A DNA stretch of 8,721 nucleotides from Deferribacteres bacterium JdFR-76. GTDB taxonomy: Bacteria; Zhuqueibacterota; JdFR-76. Below the pieces are notes generated by a model that searched no databases, was not told the origin of the DNA, and was given only the letters and a program-made list of their open reading frames with translations. The stretch lies in contig MTOL01000431.1 in assembly GCA_002011685.1 (NCBI GenBank), positions 2,788 to 11,508 of the forward strand, read 5' to 3'. Within the stretch, counting starts at the first letter, position 1. Each line of letters opens with the position of its first letter. Shown in pieces: positions 1 through 6,761 of this stretch. The translations under genes were made by a program, and so were the position numbers.

Positions 1-2112
1 CCGCCGGATCTGGCCATCTTTTCCCGCAACGTCCGGGATCATGTGGATCTTTCTTTCCTCATGGAAAAATTGGGGGTGGCCGATGAGGAGGAGCCGGCAA
101 CCGCAACAGCCGGCCCAGGGGATTCCGCCCGGACGGAAACCATGCGGGAGAATGTGGCACCGGAGAATGATGAGGAATTTATTATCGAAGATATCCGGGA
201 AGAACTGACGGATCTTCTGACGGGCGAACCTATTTCCCGTGCGGGTGCCGATATAGAAGCCAGTGAGGAATATGCCGCCGGAGAAATCTGGGGAGAAACT
301 GGAAAGGCCATTGAAACCGGTGGAGATGAGACGGACCGGTGGAAGCATTCAGACGGAAGACCGAAATTTTTCAATGATCTGATCAACATACCTTCCAAAT
401 ACGGATTCTGGTCCCGGTCCCTGTACGGGCCGGTTCACATCGGGCTGGATATCGGAAGCCATTCTGTCAAGTTCGTGGTGGTGCGCAAGCGGAAATCGCA
501 CCCAAAGATTCTGGGATTTGGTATTTGCCGGAATCCGCTGGGGCCGGATGCGCCTGTTGAAGACCAGATTCAGCAGATTTGTGACTATCTCGAGCTAAGA
601 AAGCACTTCCCGCATGCCCGGATTTCCTGGGCGCTAAGGGGGCAGGATGTGGGCTTGAAGCGCACATCGCTACCAGTCCTCAAAAAGAAGATGTTTGAGG
701 AGGCCCTCCTTTGGACTGCCCGCAAGGAATTTAACCTGGAAGAAGCGCCTGCTGCCATCACCTATCTTGAGCTGGGACAAACCCAGCAGAAGGGGGCACC
801 CAAGATTGACGTGCTAATGGCCGGGGTGAGGGAAGACGCAGTGCTTCCGGCCGCTCACGTATTCGTGAAAAACAAATTCCTGCCTTTTCATGCCAAACCG
901 CTGGCAGTTGTGCTCTGGAAGCTCTATCTGGAGAGTGAAGTCTACGATCCGGAGAGAACCGTTGCCTTGATTGACATTGGGGCCTCAAAAACTACCATTG
1001 TTTTTGTCCACCAGGGGAAGCTTTTGTTTAGCCGCGAACTGCCCACAGGGGGGCGGCACATTACTGATGCGCTGACCGCCACCCTTTTTTACCAAGGGAT
1101 GCCTTACCAGCTGCAGGAAGAAGAAGCTGAAGAACTGAAACTCCGCTACGGATTTCCTACTGATGATCTGGAGGAAAAAACGAAAGACGGGGTTCCTGTT
1201 TCCGAATATGCTGTGCTGATCCGCCCGATTCTGGAACGCCTCGGCAGCGAAATTCAGCGTTCGCTGGATTACTTCCGTGACACATTCAATGTGCCACACA
1301 TCGAAAAGCTTTACCTGCTGGGCGGAACGGCCCATTTGAAAAACCTGACGCTGTTTCTGTCGGATATTGTGGACGGCGAAATGGAACTGTTTCCCATTCC
1401 GGACTGGGGGTTTGGAAAAGGGGACGCGTCCGATGCAATTCTGTTTAAAGAACACTTTCACGAACTGGCCATTGCCTATGCCCTGGCTTCCGACTTTACT
1501 CAGGATTTGAACCTGCTTCCCAAATCCATACAGCGGATTGAGACGTTCCGTCTGGTGAAGCGGATCAGCATTTATGCGGCGCTCATCCTCTCTGTGCTGA
1601 TTTTGATGGCTTCAGCATACTTGCACCTGAAGGGGATCAGCCTGAAAAATCAGTACCGGGTTGTACAGCTACGGTACCGGCAGATGGAACCGCTAAAGAA
1701 GCGCTTCGATGCGCTCCGGCGGGAGCAGATTCAGCTGCGCCGGAAGAAGGAAATCTACAGCAGAGAATTTGTGCTGGACAACCCGTTACCGCCCGCTTTG
1801 AAAGTGGCGGCCAATCTCTTTCCGCGTGGAATGGCCATTACGGACCTGGTTTTTCAGGAAACTACAGAAATGGCAGAAGGGCAGCCGGTTTCACCGCCCG
1901 GCAAACAGAAGAAGGAAAAAGAAACGGTCCGCTACCGTATGGAAATCTACGGTGTGGTTCACAATCCTGGGCCGGAAGCGGGCATCAGGATTGCCGAATA
2001 CATGCTCTGGCTGAGGAAATCCGGGCTGTTTGCATCGGTGCATCTGAAAAATCAGTACATGAACGACGAGATGAACGATCTACGTTTTGTCGTTGAGGCC
2101 GTATTGAAATGA
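1..2112 (+). CDS. pilM-pilN: Fused PilM-PilN type IV pilus assembly protein (5' end outside window)
   Basis: This protein joins two alignment-complex proteins that are normally separate. The frame is open from base 1. A GTG at 43 and an ATG at 61 lack a convincing ribosome binding site, so the gene probably starts upstream. Residues below count from the GTG. Residues 1-120 are an acidic, low-complexity extension. Residues 130-485 are an actin-like PilM ATPase fold: phosphate-1 motif GLDIGSHSVK (134-143), phosphate-2 motif ALIDIGASKTT (308-318), adenosine motif YLLGGTAHLKN (424-434). An NLLP motif (490-493), which in separate PilN proteins is the N-terminal peptide bound by PilM, follows directly. 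Then come a membrane helix (about 508-528), a basic coiled-coil-like stretch (535-575) and a periplasmic PilN-like domain (580-689). Cytoplasmic PilM, membrane span and periplasmic PilN on one chain resemble GspL of type II secretion. The stop overlaps pilO by ATGA. The family call is firm; the true start is unknown. Confidence 0.9.
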   Translation, partial: PPDLAIFSRNVRDHVDLSFLMEKLGVADEEEPATATAGPGDSARTETMRENVAPENDEEFIIEDIREELTDLLTGEPISRAGADIEASEEYAAGEIWGETGKAIETGGDETDRWKHSDGRPKFFNDLINIPSKYGFWSRSLYGPVHIGLDIGSHSVKFVVVRKRKSHPKILGFGICRNPLGPDAPVEDQIQQICDYLELRKHFPHARISWALRGQDVGLKRTSLPVLKKKMFEEALLWTARKEFNLEEAPAAITYLELGQTQQKGAPKIDVLMAGVREDAVLPAAHVFVKNKFLPFHAKPLAVVLWKLYLESEVYDPERTVALIDIGASKTTIVFVHQGKLLFSRELPTGGRHITDALTATLFYQGMPYQLQEEEAEELKLRYGFPTDDLEEKTKDGVPVSEYAVLIRPILERLGSEIQRSLDYFRDTFNVPHIEKLYLLGGTAHLKNLTLFLSDIVDGEMELFPIPDWGFGKGDASDAILFKEHFHELAIAYALASDFTQDLNLLPKSIQRIETFRLVKRISIYAALILSVLILMASAYLHLKGISLKNQYRVVQLRYRQMEPLKKRFDALRREQIQLRRKKEIYSREFVLDNPLPPALKVAANLFPRGMAITDLVFQETTEMAEGQPVSPPGKQKKEKETVRYRMEIYGVVHNPGPEAGIRIAEYMLWLRKSGLFASVHLKNQYMNDEMNDLRFVVEAVLK

Positions 2113-2750
2113 ACAAAAAAGAAACAAAAGAGAAGAAGTTACAACTGGACCCGCTGCACCAGTCATTTCTGGTGAAGTACGGGGTTGCGTTTCTGGCGTT
2201 CGTTTTGATTATTCTGGGGTGGTATTTCGTTTACTTCCGGGACGCCCAATTGCAAATGAACCGGTATGCTTCTCAGATTTCTGACTGGATGCAAAAGCTG
2301 CGTACGATTACCGTATCGCGGGATGCAATTGACGGGTTGGAGGCGGATATCCAGAAAATGAAGGAAGAAATTGAAGCCATTGAGCGGAAGGTTTACCATA
2401 TCGAAGAAATTCGTGAAATTGCCCGGCAGCTGGTGGTAACAGCCCGTTCCTACCGGTTGAAGGTCATTTCCATTGTCCCATCTTACGATGTTCTTTTTCC
2501 GGTGGAACAGCCACAGGGTGAACAGAAGCCACTGGTAAAATTACCTATTGAAATTGAGATGACTGGCCGATTTGTAAATGCGGGGCGTTTTATTGAAAAG
2601 ATTCCAGAGCTGCCATTTGCGCTGGCACCGAATGGGGTTGAATTTCATAGTGATCCAAATATCTACCCGCGGCTGCGGATTGTGCTGCGGGGATACCTGT
2701 TTCTGCTGAACGAACCGAAAAGCACCGGAAAATCCCGTATTGGGGACTGA
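2109..2750 (+). CDS. pilO: Type IV pilus inner-membrane alignment protein PilO
   Basis: PilO pairs with PilN in the inner membrane and links the cytoplasmic PilM ring to PilP and the secretin. The 213-residue product is a usual PilO length. A lysine-rich cytoplasmic N-terminus (1-23) precedes one membrane helix (about 24-43). A heptad-like coiled coil follows (about 48-108, with many Glu, Lys, Ile and Leu), then a compact alpha/beta domain (110-200) of the ferredoxin-like type seen in PilO and GspM. The start ATG lies inside the ATGA overlap with the upstream stop, with GAGG at 2095-2098, so translation is probably coupled. Its position between PilN and PilP is the standard pilMNOPQ order and is the strongest argument for the name, because PilO sequences diverge widely. 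GspM is the equivalent protein in type II secretion. Confidence 0.85.
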   Translation: MNKKETKEKKLQLDPLHQSFLVKYGVAFLAFVLIILGWYFVYFRDAQLQMNRYASQISDWMQKLRTITVSRDAIDGLEADIQKMKEEIEAIERKVYHIEEIREIARQLVVTARSYRLKVISIVPSYDVLFPVEQPQGEQKPLVKLPIEIEMTGRFVNAGRFIEKIPELPFALAPNGVEFHSDPNIYPRLRIVLRGYLFLLNEPKSTGKSRIGD

Positions 2751-2752
2751 AT

Positions 2753-3235
2753 ATGGAGAAGCGGCAGAAAATACTTCTGGGGTTGCTGGGACTTGCGGTT
2801 CTTGTTTTTCTGCTTGACCGGTTTGTGCTCTCGTCCAAGACGCAGACGGCAGGAGCGCCTGCTGCCGGGAGAACCGCGCAGAAGAACGTACAGCCGGGCA
2901 AAGAGGAAGTGCTTTTGTTTTCTTCCGCCGGCGCGCGGGTGGTGCTGGCCGGTCAGGGTCTTGATCCTTCCGTATTTCGGCAGTGGCAGCGGGATCCGTT
3001 TGTGGGAGCTTTTACCCGGGCACTTTTAGATTCGCTCCGGGGAAAAAAAGAAGAGCCGCTGGTGCTGAAAGCCATATCCTGGCGCGACAGCACGGCGTAT
3101 GTCATCATCAATGACGATGTATTCCGCGAAGGAGAAACCAGAGGCGACATTACCGTACTGGCCGTCCGGGATGAAAAAGTCTTCTGCCTGTACAGGGGTA
3201 GACAGTATGTGCTTACTTTGGGTGATGAGCCATGA
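2753..3235 (+). CDS. pilP: PilP-like periplasmic linker protein with N-terminal membrane anchor
   Basis: PilP bridges the PilN/PilO pair to the periplasmic domains of PilQ. The 160-residue protein has a basic start (MEKRQK) and one hydrophobic helix (about 7-25). A flexible Ala/Gly/Gln-rich linker (28-50) follows. There is an RDPF motif (80-83), of the kind found before the folded domain of PilP and GspC proteins, and a C-terminal beta-rich domain (about 102-156) consistent with the PilP/GspC homology-region fold. Classical PilP is a lipoprotein; this one has no cysteine after the hydrophobic segment, so it appears to be anchored by the helix itself, as GspC is. It lies 2 nt after pilO, with GGGGA at 2742-2746 as a modest ribosome binding site, and its stop overlaps pilQ by ATGA. 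The name rests on gene order, size and the motif; overall similarity is too weak to judge by eye. Confidence 0.7.
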   Translation: MEKRQKILLGLLGLAVLVFLLDRFVLSSKTQTAGAPAAGRTAQKNVQPGKEEVLLFSSAGARVVLAGQGLDPSVFRQWQRDPFVGAFTRALLDSLRGKKEEPLVLKAISWRDSTAYVIINDDVFREGETRGDITVLAVRDEKVFCLYRGRQYVLTLGDEP

Positions 3236-4932
3236 TGAAGCGTAGAGCATTGGTGCTGGTCTTTTTGGCCCTGGGAATCGGCGAGGAGTTTGGCCAGCTT
3301 AATCATGTAGTGCAACTGTCTTACAGCCGGCTCGAGAAAGGGTACCAGTGCCGGATTGTTACCACCCGGCGGGTTCCGTTTGGCAATATCTGGGTCCCGG
3401 ACGAACGGCGCCTGATCGTCTTTGTGCGGCAATCGCAGCTGGCACTGTCAGATCCTCCAATCACGCCGCGCAGCGGCCCGGTGGAACGGATCTGGGCCAG
3501 AAACTCCCGCAGGGATGATCAGGTTGTAGAGGTCATCCTTCAGTTCCGCAAAATTGCTTCCTACCAGATTGACTACGATGGCCTCGACATTGTAGTCAAT
3601 ATCCGCGAGCGAAAGAAATCTGCGCGAAAGGACCGGAAAACTTATATGGTGAGCCGCGAGCGGATCGAGCGGACCGGCCCACTTTCAGACCCGCAGCGAA
3701 TTACCATGGACTACCGAGAAGCCGATCTGCCCAATGTGCTCCGGCTCCTGGCACGCCAGAATGGGGTCAATATTATCGCTGGACCTGAGATTACAGGGAA
3801 AGTAACTATCAGCTTGCAGAATGTTACACTGCGCGAGGCGCTGGACAACATACTCCTGGCCAACGGTTACGATTACCTGATAGACGGTAATGTTATTCTT
3901 GTAAAGCCAAAAGACCAGTTTATTCCTGCCCTTTCTGAAACCAAAGTGTATCACCTCAAATACATCGATGCCTATAATCTGCAAAAGGTGATCAAAGAGA
4001 CAGTTTCTCCGGATGCCAAGATTCAAGTGCTTTCGCCGGAGTTTTACGGGGTGTACGGCACTGGAGGCGGGGGCGATCAAGGGGGCGAGTCAGGTGGGAC
4101 GCAGGCCGGCGTGAAGCGGCGTTCCAGTACCCTGGTGGTCACCGACCGTCCGGACGTTATCCGCAAAATCGATGAACTGGTTGCCCAGCTGGATGTTCCG
4201 GTTCCGCAGATTCTCATCGAGTCCAAGCTGGTGGAACTGGCGCCTCTCAAGCAATCCGAGCTGGGTATTGACTGGGACAAAACCCTCACCGCTACCTTGA
4301 TGTATCAGGATGTGTTGCCTACAGGCGACAAGCGGCAGTACAGCGTCCTGAAAGAAGGATTCAGCAGCGGAACGTCATGGAAACTCGGCCATCTGACCGC
4401 AGATCAGTTCAGTGCGGTTCTTAACTTTTTGCAGGAACATACGGAGTCCAAGCTGATTTCCAACCCGCGCATTCTGGCCATGGACAATCAGATGTCTACA
4501 ATCAGTGTGGGAACCACGTTTCCCGTGCCGCAGATCAACCGCGGGCTGGCCGGCCAGGGCGATATCGTAACCTTTACGTACAAGGACGTGAACATCCAGC
4601 TGAATGTAACGCCGCACGTGGTGAATGACAATGAAATCATCATGTATGTGAATCCGGTCATCGAGGAGATTACCGGTGAAGTGGTGATCGACATCAACCG
4701 GGCGCCCATCACGTCCAAAAGGACGGTGAACACAGTTGTAAAAGTGAAAGACGGGGAGACGATTGTCATCGGTGGGATGATTAAGGAAGACCGCAAAAAA
4801 ATTGTCAAAAAGGTTTTCCTGCTGGGGGATATCCCGCTTATTGGCAACTTCTTCCGCAATACCCGCTATGAACGGAAACAGACAGATCTGATCATTTTCA
4901 TTACACCGCATATTTTGCGTGGAAATGAGTGA
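3232..4932 (+). CDS. pilQ: Type IV pilus secretin PilQ
   Basis: PilQ is the outer-membrane ring through which the pilus fibre exits. The 566-residue protein starts with a short signal-like segment (basic KRR, hydrophobic residues 6-15), but no clear AxA cleavage site is visible. Residues about 23-125 are beta-rich and fit one AMIN (peptidoglycan-binding) domain. Residues 156-226 are a secretin N-terminal (STN/N0) domain, and 236-325 an N1-type domain interrupted by a Gly-rich loop (276-293). The secretin core spans about 326-563, with the hallmarks SKLISNPRILAMDNQ (406-420), VGTTFPVPQ (426-434), VNIQLNVTPHV (453-463) and KDGETIVIGGM (506-516), and the terminal block from IPLIGNFF (534-541) to LIIFITPHIL (553-562). 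It is shorter than proteobacterial PilQ (about 700), mostly through fewer N-terminal AMIN repeats. ATG codons at 3232 and 3235 are both possible starts; the first gives ATGA coupling to pilP. Confidence 0.93.
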   Translation: MMKRRALVLVFLALGIGEEFGQLNHVVQLSYSRLEKGYQCRIVTTRRVPFGNIWVPDERRLIVFVRQSQLALSDPPITPRSGPVERIWARNSRRDDQVVEVILQFRKIASYQIDYDGLDIVVNIRERKKSARKDRKTYMVSRERIERTGPLSDPQRITMDYREADLPNVLRLLARQNGVNIIAGPEITGKVTISLQNVTLREALDNILLANGYDYLIDGNVILVKPKDQFIPALSETKVYHLKYIDAYNLQKVIKETVSPDAKIQVLSPEFYGVYGTGGGGDQGGESGGTQAGVKRRSSTLVVTDRPDVIRKIDELVAQLDVPVPQILIESKLVELAPLKQSELGIDWDKTLTATLMYQDVLPTGDKRQYSVLKEGFSSGTSWKLGHLTADQFSAVLNFLQEHTESKLISNPRILAMDNQMSTISVGTTFPVPQINRGLAGQGDIVTFTYKDVNIQLNVTPHVVNDNEIIMYVNPVIEEITGEVVIDINRAPITSKRTVNTVVKVKDGETIVIGGMIKEDRKKIVKKVFLLGDIPLIGNFFRNTRYERKQTDLIIFITPHILRGNE

Positions 4933-4937
4933 GGGGG
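4931..4937 (+). promoter_or_regulatory. Ribosome binding site that sets the pilT start
   Basis: GAGGGGG sits over the last bases of the pilQ stop and just before the ATG at 4940. Pairing through its GAGG leaves 5 nt to that ATG, which supports it over the GTG at 4919 and the ATG at 4925, both inside the pilQ reading frame. Confidence 0.6.
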
Positions 4938-4939
4938 TC

Positions 4940-5998
4940 ATGAACAAGGCAACACTGGATAAGATCCTGGCGTACGCCGTACGCAACGAGGCATCGGACA
5001 TTCATCTGGCCAGCGGCAATGTGCCGATCATCCGGGTGCACGGAAAGCTCCGCAAAATGGAAACCCAGCCCCTAACGAACCGACATCTGGAGAATCTGAT
5101 CCGCGAAATTCTTACGGAGGAGCAGCGCCAGTTTTTTTATTCGGAGAAGGAGCTGGATTTCGCCTATGCGGTGCCGGGAGTAGCGCGTTTCCGTACGAAT
5201 GTGTACTGGCAGCTCCGGGGGATTTCTATCGCTTTCCGTGTAATCCCGGAACGGATCCGCACGCTGGACGAACTGGGTGCACCAAAAGGGGTTTACCAGC
5301 TGGCCCGCAGCCGTGAGGGACTGGTGCTGGTTACGGGGCCTACGGGATCCGGTAAGTCGACGACGCTGGCAGCGATGATCGACCTGATCGATACGGAGCG
5401 GTATCTGCACGTGATTACCATAGAGGACCCGATTGAGTATGTGTACAAGGGCAAGAACTGCCTGATCAACCAGCGAGAACTGGGGCCGCACACCAAATCG
5501 TTTGCCAATGCTTTGCGAGCAGCCCTGCGTGAAGATCCGGATGTGATTCTCATCGGCGAGATGCGGGACCTGGAAACCATTTCGCTGGCGCTTACGGCCG
5601 CAGAAACCGGACATCTTGTTTTTGCAACTCTGCACACCAATAGTGCTGCAGAAACCATTGACCGTGTGGTGGACGTTTTTCCAGCCGGGCAGCAAGATCA
5701 GATCCGGGCCCAGTTTGCCAACTGTATCCTCGGAGTGATATCTCAGCGGTTGATCCCGCTCAAGAGCGGAAAAGGGCGGGTGGCCGCTATGGAAATTCTT
5801 ATCGCCACACCGGCCATCCGTAACCTAATCCGCGAACGGAAGATCCACCAGATCCCATCGGCTTTGCAGACTGGCAACCAGTACGGCATGCAGACAATGG
5901 ATCAGCATCTGGCCCAGTTGGTGAAAGAAGGAAAAATTTCCATTGAGGATGCCCTGGCCTATGCCCACGATCCGCACTTTTTTCGGAAAGCAGGATAG
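4940..5998 (+). CDS. pilT: Type IV pilus retraction ATPase PilT
   Basis: PilT is the hexameric cytoplasmic motor that drives pilus disassembly, powering twitching, adhesion or DNA uptake. The 352-residue product is a normal PilT length. The N-terminal PAS-like domain (1-100) opens with the family signature EASDIHLASG (17-26). The RecA-like domain carries Walker A GPTGSGKST (133-141), the Asp box TIEDPIEY (160-167), Walker B DVILIGEMRD (201-210, with the likely catalytic Glu207) and the His box TGHLVFATLHT (223-233). AIRNLIRE (292-299) is the C-terminal motif required for retraction in PilT and helps separate it from the extension ATPase PilB. The ATG at 4940 is preferred because of its ribosome binding site and because it aligns with PilT N-termini; it starts 7 nt after the pilQ stop. 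A PilU-type paralogue is the main alternative, but the intact AIRNLIRE motif favours PilT. Confidence 0.94.
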   Translation: MNKATLDKILAYAVRNEASDIHLASGNVPIIRVHGKLRKMETQPLTNRHLENLIREILTEEQRQFFYSEKELDFAYAVPGVARFRTNVYWQLRGISIAFRVIPERIRTLDELGAPKGVYQLARSREGLVLVTGPTGSGKSTTLAAMIDLIDTERYLHVITIEDPIEYVYKGKNCLINQRELGPHTKSFANALRAALREDPDVILIGEMRDLETISLALTAAETGHLVFATLHTNSAAETIDRVVDVFPAGQQDQIRAQFANCILGVISQRLIPLKSGKGRVAAMEILIATPAIRNLIRERKIHQIPSALQTGNQYGMQTMDQHLAQLVKEGKISIEDALAYAHDPHFFRKAG

Positions 5999-6079
5999 CC
6001 AAAACTGCTCGGTTTTTGGAGAAATTGATCCGCCGAACCATCCTGAACCAGCAAAAAACGAACAAAATTGATTTTTTTC

Positions 6080-6108
6080 TTGACAAAGCCTGCGAATTTT
6101 TGTAGAAT
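6080..6108 (+). promoter_or_regulatory. Sigma70-type promoter of the YHS lipoprotein gene
   Basis: A perfect -35 hexamer TTGACA (6080-6085) and a -10 hexamer TAGAAT (6103-6108, five of six consensus bases) are separated by exactly 17 nt. An A/T-rich tract lies just upstream. Transcription would start near 6115, giving a 5' untranslated region of about 53 nt before the ATG at 6168. The match suggests strong, housekeeping-type expression. Confidence 0.85.
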
Positions 6109-6155
6109 TCATAAAGCAAAATTTTGCATTTTTGTAAGAAATCCAAACCAACATA

Positions 6156-6161
6156 GGGAGG
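6156..6161 (+). promoter_or_regulatory. Strong ribosome binding site of the YHS lipoprotein gene
   Basis: GGGAGG lies 6 nt before the ATG at 6168, inside a longer purine run (6155-6164). It is the best Shine-Dalgarno match in the window that precedes a full-length gene, and it fixes the start. Confidence 0.8.
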
Positions 6162-6167
6162 AAGACC

Positions 6168-6491
6168 ATGAAGAAATTTTTTGTTCTGGTTATTGTCATT
6201 CTGGCCGTTGCCCTGGTGTTTGGGTGCGGCAAGAAGAAGGAAGAGGCTGCCAAGCCCGAGCAGGCACAGCCCGCGCAGGTTGAGGAAACCACCGGCCAAA
6301 TTACCTGTGTTGTGTGCGGTATGGCCGTGGATACCACCCAAGTTAAAATCATGATGGATTACGAAGGGAAAACCTATTATTTCTGCAGCGAGGAAGACAA
6401 AGCCAAGTTTGAAGCCGATCCGGACGAGTACCTGAAGAAGGAAGAGGAGGGGGCCGAAGAGGCCAAAGAGAAAGAAGGCGAAATGCACTAA
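6168..6491 (+). CDS. YHS-domain lipoprotein, probable metal-binding
   Basis: This 107-residue protein begins with a lipoprotein signal peptide: KK, a hydrophobic core (4-17) and the lipobox VFGC, which makes Cys20 the lipidated residue. A charged, Ala/Pro/Gln-rich linker follows (21-44). Residues 45-90 form a YHS-type domain with CVVCGM (47-52) and KTYYFCSEEDKAKFEADPDEY (from 68), a layout known from heavy-metal-binding YHS proteins. Cys47, Cys50 and Cys73 are candidate ligands. The position that is often a fourth Cys (FCSxxC) is Asp77 here. A Glu/Lys/Ala-rich tail (91-106) ends the protein. It would sit on the periplasmic face of the inner or outer membrane; residue 21 (Gly, not Asp) gives no inner-membrane retention signal of the E. 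coli type. The gene has its own promoter and terminator, so it is probably monocistronic and unrelated to its neighbours. The domain call is good; the bound metal (copper or iron are options) and the role are unknown. Confidence 0.85.
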   Translation: MKKFFVLVIVILAVALVFGCGKKKEEAAKPEQAQPAQVEETTGQITCVVCGMAVDTTQVKIMMDYEGKTYYFCSEEDKAKFEADPDEYLKKEEEGAEEAKEKEGEMH

Positions 6492-6528
6492 TCCCGTCCA
6501 TTTTGCCGTTTTTGGTGTCCGGAAATGG

Positions 6529-6559
6529 GGCCAGGCCTGTACGACCTGGCCTTTTTTTT
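6529..6559 (+). terminator. Intrinsic terminator after the YHS lipoprotein gene
   Basis: GGCCAGG (6529-6535) pairs perfectly with CCTGGCC (6545-6551) across a 9-nt loop and is followed at once by eight T residues (6552-6559). It begins 37 nt after the stop codon. It should end the lipoprotein transcript and separate it from trkA. Confidence 0.9.
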
Positions 6560-6560
6560 G

Positions 6561-6583
6561 CCGGAGGGATTTCCCGAATCCGG
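6561..6583 (+). repeat. Bulged hairpin just after the terminator
   Basis: CCGGA (6561-6565) pairs with TCCGG (6579-6583), and inside it GGG (6566-6568) pairs with CCC (6573-6575) around an ATTT loop, leaving a 3-nt bulge (6576-6578). It lies directly after the T-tract and has no T-run of its own. It may be structural or fortuitous. Confidence 0.35.
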
Positions 6584-6621
6584 TCTGCTGCTGCCAAATA
6601 AATGGCCGCTTTCTGGCAGGA

Positions 6622-6636
6622 CTGTTTGGCAAACAG
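6622..6636 (+). repeat. Perfect inverted repeat upstream of trkA
   Basis: CTGTTT and AAACAG are perfect complements around GGC, giving a 15-nt palindrome or a 6-bp hairpin. It contains the -35-like TTGGCA and is flanked by two copies of TTCTGGC (6611-6617 and 6640-6646). It could be an operator or an RNA hairpin. The 7-nt direct repeat alone could be chance. Confidence 0.4.
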
Positions 6637-6761
6637 GGATTCTGGCGGAGATGTTAGAGAAAAAGATGAGGGCCGGAAAAGATGCAGATCATTGGAAAGG
6701 CCGCAGGAAATTGTGGTTTTCCGGGCGCCATTTTTTCATATTTTTTGCGGGATAGGAGCAA

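Larger units (their letters stand above)
5999..6167 (+). other. Intergenic region between the pil operon and the YHS lipoprotein gene
   Basis: This gap of 169 nt carries a weak A/T-rich inverted repeat right after the pilT stop (5999-6005 against 6012-6019, one bulged T, no T-run after it). It then holds an A/T-rich stretch (6053-6079, with an A6 and a T7 run) that resembles an UP element, the promoter at 6080-6108 and an A/T-rich 5' untranslated region. No convincing intrinsic terminator for the pil operon is visible, and no coding ORF is supported here. Confidence 0.6.

Noticed and set aside
43..2112. Type II secretion GspL as the name for the first gene
   Set aside because: The layout is GspL-like, but the downstream order PilO, PilP, PilQ with an AMIN-like region and a PilT retraction ATPase fits a type IV pilus better than a type II secretion operon.
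4375..5001. Minus-strand ORF of 208 codons opposite the pilQ end
   Set aside because: It is opposite the conserved secretin core, shows no family motif and has a His/Asp/Arg-rich composition typical of a shadow frame.
5999..6019. Possible intrinsic terminator right after pilT
   Set aside because: The inverted repeat is short, mostly A/T and bulged, and no T-run follows it; the later T7 run (6072-6078) is better explained as an A/T-rich tract upstream of the promoter.
5799..6632. Long minus-strand ORF of 277 codons across the pilT end, YHS gene and terminator
   Set aside because: It lies opposite two well-supported + strand genes and across a promoter and terminator, has no recognisable domain, and its hydrophobic stretches mirror the Lys/Glu-rich regions of the YHS protein.
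6711..6744. Possible trkA promoter (TTGTGG with CATATT or TATTTT downstream)
   Set aside because: Both hexamers match consensus poorly and the spacing is 20-22 nt, outside the usual 16-19 nt.
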